NCBI GenBank assembly: GCA_023511325.1
Contig: JAIMBU010000218.1
Location: 1-5,884, forward strand
Direction: 5' to 3'
From: Gorillibacterium sp.
Lineage (GTDB): Bacteria > Bacillota > Bacilli > Paenibacillales > NBRC-103111
DNA: 5,884 bases
This document shows, piece by piece, positions 4,623 through 5,884 of this stretch. Positions within the stretch are counted from its first letter, which is position 1, and every line of letters begins with the position of its first letter. The notes below the pieces were generated by a model, which had not been told where the DNA came from, did not search any database, and saw only the letters and a list, made by a program, of their open reading frames with translations. Position numbers and translations under genes: made by a program.

Positions 4623-4971
4623 TGGAGTTGAACCCCTGTCCGAAGGTCACGCCACAGAAGATTCTACGGGTGTAGTCCCAGTTTTGATGTCACCGTAGTA
4701 TCGCCCCGGAACCGGCTATACGTTCGGTCAGCCTGATTGTCTTCTTCAGCTCACCGCAGGCGGAGATGAGACAGCGTATTCCACTATATGTTAGCCCCTA
4801 GCCCTGTCACATGGACGATGCAGAGTAGAAGCACGCAGCTGTTATTAGGCAGCTAAAGCGTAATTGTTTTGAGTTTTGCCATTTAATAGGCTTCCGCGTT
4901 TTTAAGTGGACACAGCCCCACTACCCGCTACTCATGCTCGTACTATCCCCGTCGAATCCATAAACGCCCCC
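4623..4971 (-). ncRNA. ssrA: tmRNA with damaged 3' end
   Basis: tmRNA rescues stalled ribosomes together with SmpB, acting as an alanyl-tRNA and then as a short mRNA. The 5' end GGGGGCGTTTATGGATTCGACGGGG (first base 4971) has the conserved acceptor strand and D-loop-like region. The tag frame at 4842-4880 starts with resume codon GGC and reads GKTQNNYALAA, followed by TAA TAA. The 3' end keeps GGACAGGGGTTCAACTCC, but the 3' strand of the T-stem and the paired acceptor strand with CCA are missing; ATACAGG follows instead. Restoring the 10 nt present at 1327-1348 would give a length near 362 nt, normal for Bacillales. Four H2 positions are also mismatched. As it stands the RNA should not fold a proper acceptor/T-arm or be charged, so the locus may be inactive or may depend on another 3' end. 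Confidence 0.85.
4842..4880 (-). other. tmRNA tag-peptide reading frame
   Basis: GGC AAA ACT CAA AAC AAT TAC GCT TTA GCT GCC followed by TAA TAA encodes GKTQNNYALAA. With the alanine carried by tmRNA the tag is AGKTQNNYALAA. The ALAA end is the usual ClpXP degradation signal. The frame is intact, in contrast to the damaged 3' end of the gene. Confidence 0.9.
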
Positions 4972-5037
4972 GTAAACGGGTCGCTCGGATCAATGGATCA
5001 AGAAAAGCGAACCACAAAATGATCTCTTACATTGCTT

Positions 5038-5043
5038 AGTATA
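5038..5043 (-). promoter_or_regulatory. candidate extended -10 box for ssrA
   Basis: TGG-TATACT on the minus strand lies about 67 nt upstream of the mature tmRNA 5' end. No convincing -35 box is seen, and no -10 box lies closer to position 4971. A precursor from here would need 5' trimming by RNase P, which is usual for tmRNA. Read-through from smpB is an alternative. The rest of the gap between ssrA and smpB shows no gene. Confidence 0.4.
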
Positions 5044-5139
5044 CCACATCAAGTGACTGTTGCGCTTAGTAACTATGTGGAAAATTTACATAAACATAAA
5101 CTTCCCATTACTAAAGCCGCGAAGCTAGCTTGTTGCTCA

Positions 5140-5613
5140 TTACTTCTGCCGCTCGCGAAGCGCACGTTGGATATCTCGCGTGGCGTCACGTTTAGCATCC
5201 GCATCTCGCTTGTCGTAATCCTTCTTACCTTTGCCGAGTCCAATAAGCAGCTTGGCAAAGCCATTCCGTGAATAGATCTTAAGGGGAACCAGTGTGTAGC
5301 CATCCCGCTTCACTAATCCAAGAAGCCGACGAATCTGCGCCTTGTGGAGAAGAAGCTTGCGCGTTCTCGTGGGGTCATCTGGATTACTGCGATTGCCTTG
5401 CGCGAATGGACTGATGTGTAGGTTATGGATAAAAGCCTCACCATTCCGGATCGTCGCAAAACTATCACCAAGATTGGATTTGAAGCCACGAACCGACTTA
5501 ATCTCGGTTCCGGTCAGTACCATGCCGCATTCAAAGGTTTCCTCGATGAAATAGTCATGGGAAGCTTTTTTATTCTGGGCGAGCGGCCTGTGTTCATCGC
5601 TTTTCTTCGCCAT
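5140..5613 (-). CDS. smpB: SsrA-binding protein SmpB
   Basis: A 157-residue protein, normal length. It binds the tRNA-like part of tmRNA and brings it to the empty A site of stalled ribosomes. Family marks in order: the N-terminal segment [28 protein letters not shown] (35-42), an oligonucleotide-binding beta-barrel with IHNLHISPF (62-70), [10 protein letters not shown], and the basic C-terminal tail [17 protein letters not shown] that enters the mRNA channel. The frame extends three codons upstream to a GTG at 5622, but ATG 5611-5613 is preferred because GAGGAG lies 8 nt before it and would touch the GTG. The gene precedes ssrA on the same strand with 168 nt between them, a common Firmicutes order, often after rnr. 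It appears fully intact although the adjacent tmRNA gene is damaged. Confidence 0.96.
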   Translation of the reverse strand: MAKKSDEHRPLAQNKKASHDYFIEETFECGMVLTGTEIKSVRGFKSNLGDSFATIRNGEAFIHNLHISPFAQGNRSNPDDPTRTRKLLLHKAQIRRLLGLVKRDGYTLVPLKIYSRNGFAKLLIGLGKGKKDYDKRDADAKRDATRDIQRALRERQK

Positions 5614-5641
5614 GTGGATCACTCCTCATCTACTGAAAGCT

Positions 5642-5682
5642 TTGGTGGTCATCGATTTCTACTATTAAGTAATGACTACCAA
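5642..5682 (-). promoter_or_regulatory. hairpin in the smpB 5' leader
   Basis: TTGGTGGTCAT at 5642-5652 and ATGACTACCAA at 5672-5682 pair over 10 of 11 positions around a 19-nt loop. The hairpin lies between the smpB promoter and its ribosome binding site, so it would form in the leader RNA. It may affect stability or translation. It has no U-run and does not look like a terminator. Confidence 0.4.
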
Positions 5683-5699
5683 TATGTGTTCAGACATTA

Positions 5700-5728
5700 A
5701 TTGTAACAACTTGCACAGGTCAAATCAA
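5700..5728 (-). promoter_or_regulatory. sigma-A type promoter of smpB
   Basis: On the minus strand TTGATT (5723-5728) and TACAAT (5700-5705) are exactly 17 nt apart. The expected start is near 5693, giving a leader of about 80 nt that contains the inverted repeat at 5642-5682. Between 5729 and 5840 I see no further gene or signal. Confidence 0.65.
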
Positions 5729-5840
5729 GAGACGCCTTGAGTAAAACCAAACAATCCGGCCTAGTTAACGGCGAGGTTACTTTGAAGCAACTGAAAACTC
5801 CTATGCTGAATCTTCATCCAAACCCTTATCGCAAAAGAAA

Positions 5841-5868
5841 GCGGTCACCCCGAGGAGTGACCGCCTTT
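5841..5868. terminator. rho-independent terminator at the right edge
   Basis: GCGGTCAC (5841-5848) and GTGACCGC (5857-5864) form a perfect 8-bp stem around an 8-nt loop. It is followed by CTTTTC on the plus strand and TTTCTTTTGC on the minus strand. No gene lies left of it before the smpB promoter, so it most likely ends a minus-strand gene outside the window. In many Firmicutes that neighbour is rnr (RNase R), but here that is only inference. Confidence 0.75.
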
Positions 5869-5884
5869 TCCTGTGCCTCATCAC

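Noticed and set aside
1327..4971. Group I intron or other self-splicing element interrupting ssrA
   Set aside because: The 3.3-kb interval holds independent protein genes with their own promoters and terminators. The ssrA sequence is duplicated rather than simply split, as expected for integration rather than for an intron.
5614..5622. GTG start for SmpB three codons upstream
   Set aside because: The GAGGAG ribosome site would be only a base or two from the GTG. ATG 5611-5613 has correct spacing.
1..5884. CRISPR array, transposase or insertion sequence ends
   Set aside because: No regularly spaced repeats, no transposase or integrase motifs and no terminal inverted repeats with target duplications were seen.

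Overview
The window looks like low-to-mid G+C Firmicutes chromosome, most likely from the Bacillales and possibly Paenibacillus-like. The evidence is strong AGGAGG-type ribosome binding sites, sigma-A style promoters, a TTG start codon, an smpB-ssrA gene pair and a tmRNA tag that reads (A)GKTQNNYALAA. I made no database comparison, so the taxonomy is inference.

Layout from right to left: on the minus strand, smpB (5140-5613) has its own good promoter and is followed by ssrA (tmRNA, 5' end at 4971). Left of ssrA is an aldo/keto reductase gene (3549-4391, minus). A bidirectional terminator (3449-3485) separates it from a divergent pair: an FMN-dependent NADH-azoreductase (2571-3221, plus) and a TetR-family repressor (1756-2322, minus). 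Palindromic operators overlap the promoter between these two genes. Behind the repressor is a short decayed coding region (1502-1743). Further left are a DUF4085-like gene (266-1144, minus) and the last codons of a plus-strand gene (1-77).

The striking feature is that ssrA sequence occurs three times in direct orientation. The main copy has an intact 5' half and tag reading frame. Its 3' end is damaged: 10 nt of the T-arm/acceptor region are missing, apparently lost between two 7-nt direct repeats, and four helix H2 positions are substituted. A second 3' piece, with a full T-arm, an acceptor strand and a rho-independent terminator, lies 3.3 kb away at 1327-1459. Its H2 strand pairs better with the 5' half at 4971 than the adjacent one does. 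A third piece of about 24 nt (3513-3536) lies between the two gene modules and matches the distant version rather than the adjacent one.

The simplest reading (inference) is that small accessory modules accumulated at ssrA, a common integration target. The reductase module and the repressor/azoreductase module were inserted between the tmRNA body and its original 3' end, leaving att-like scars. No integrase gene is present in the window. The cargo, two reductases plus a TetR repressor, suggests defence against quinones, azo compounds or reactive carbonyls. Whether the cell still makes a working tmRNA from this locus is the main open question.
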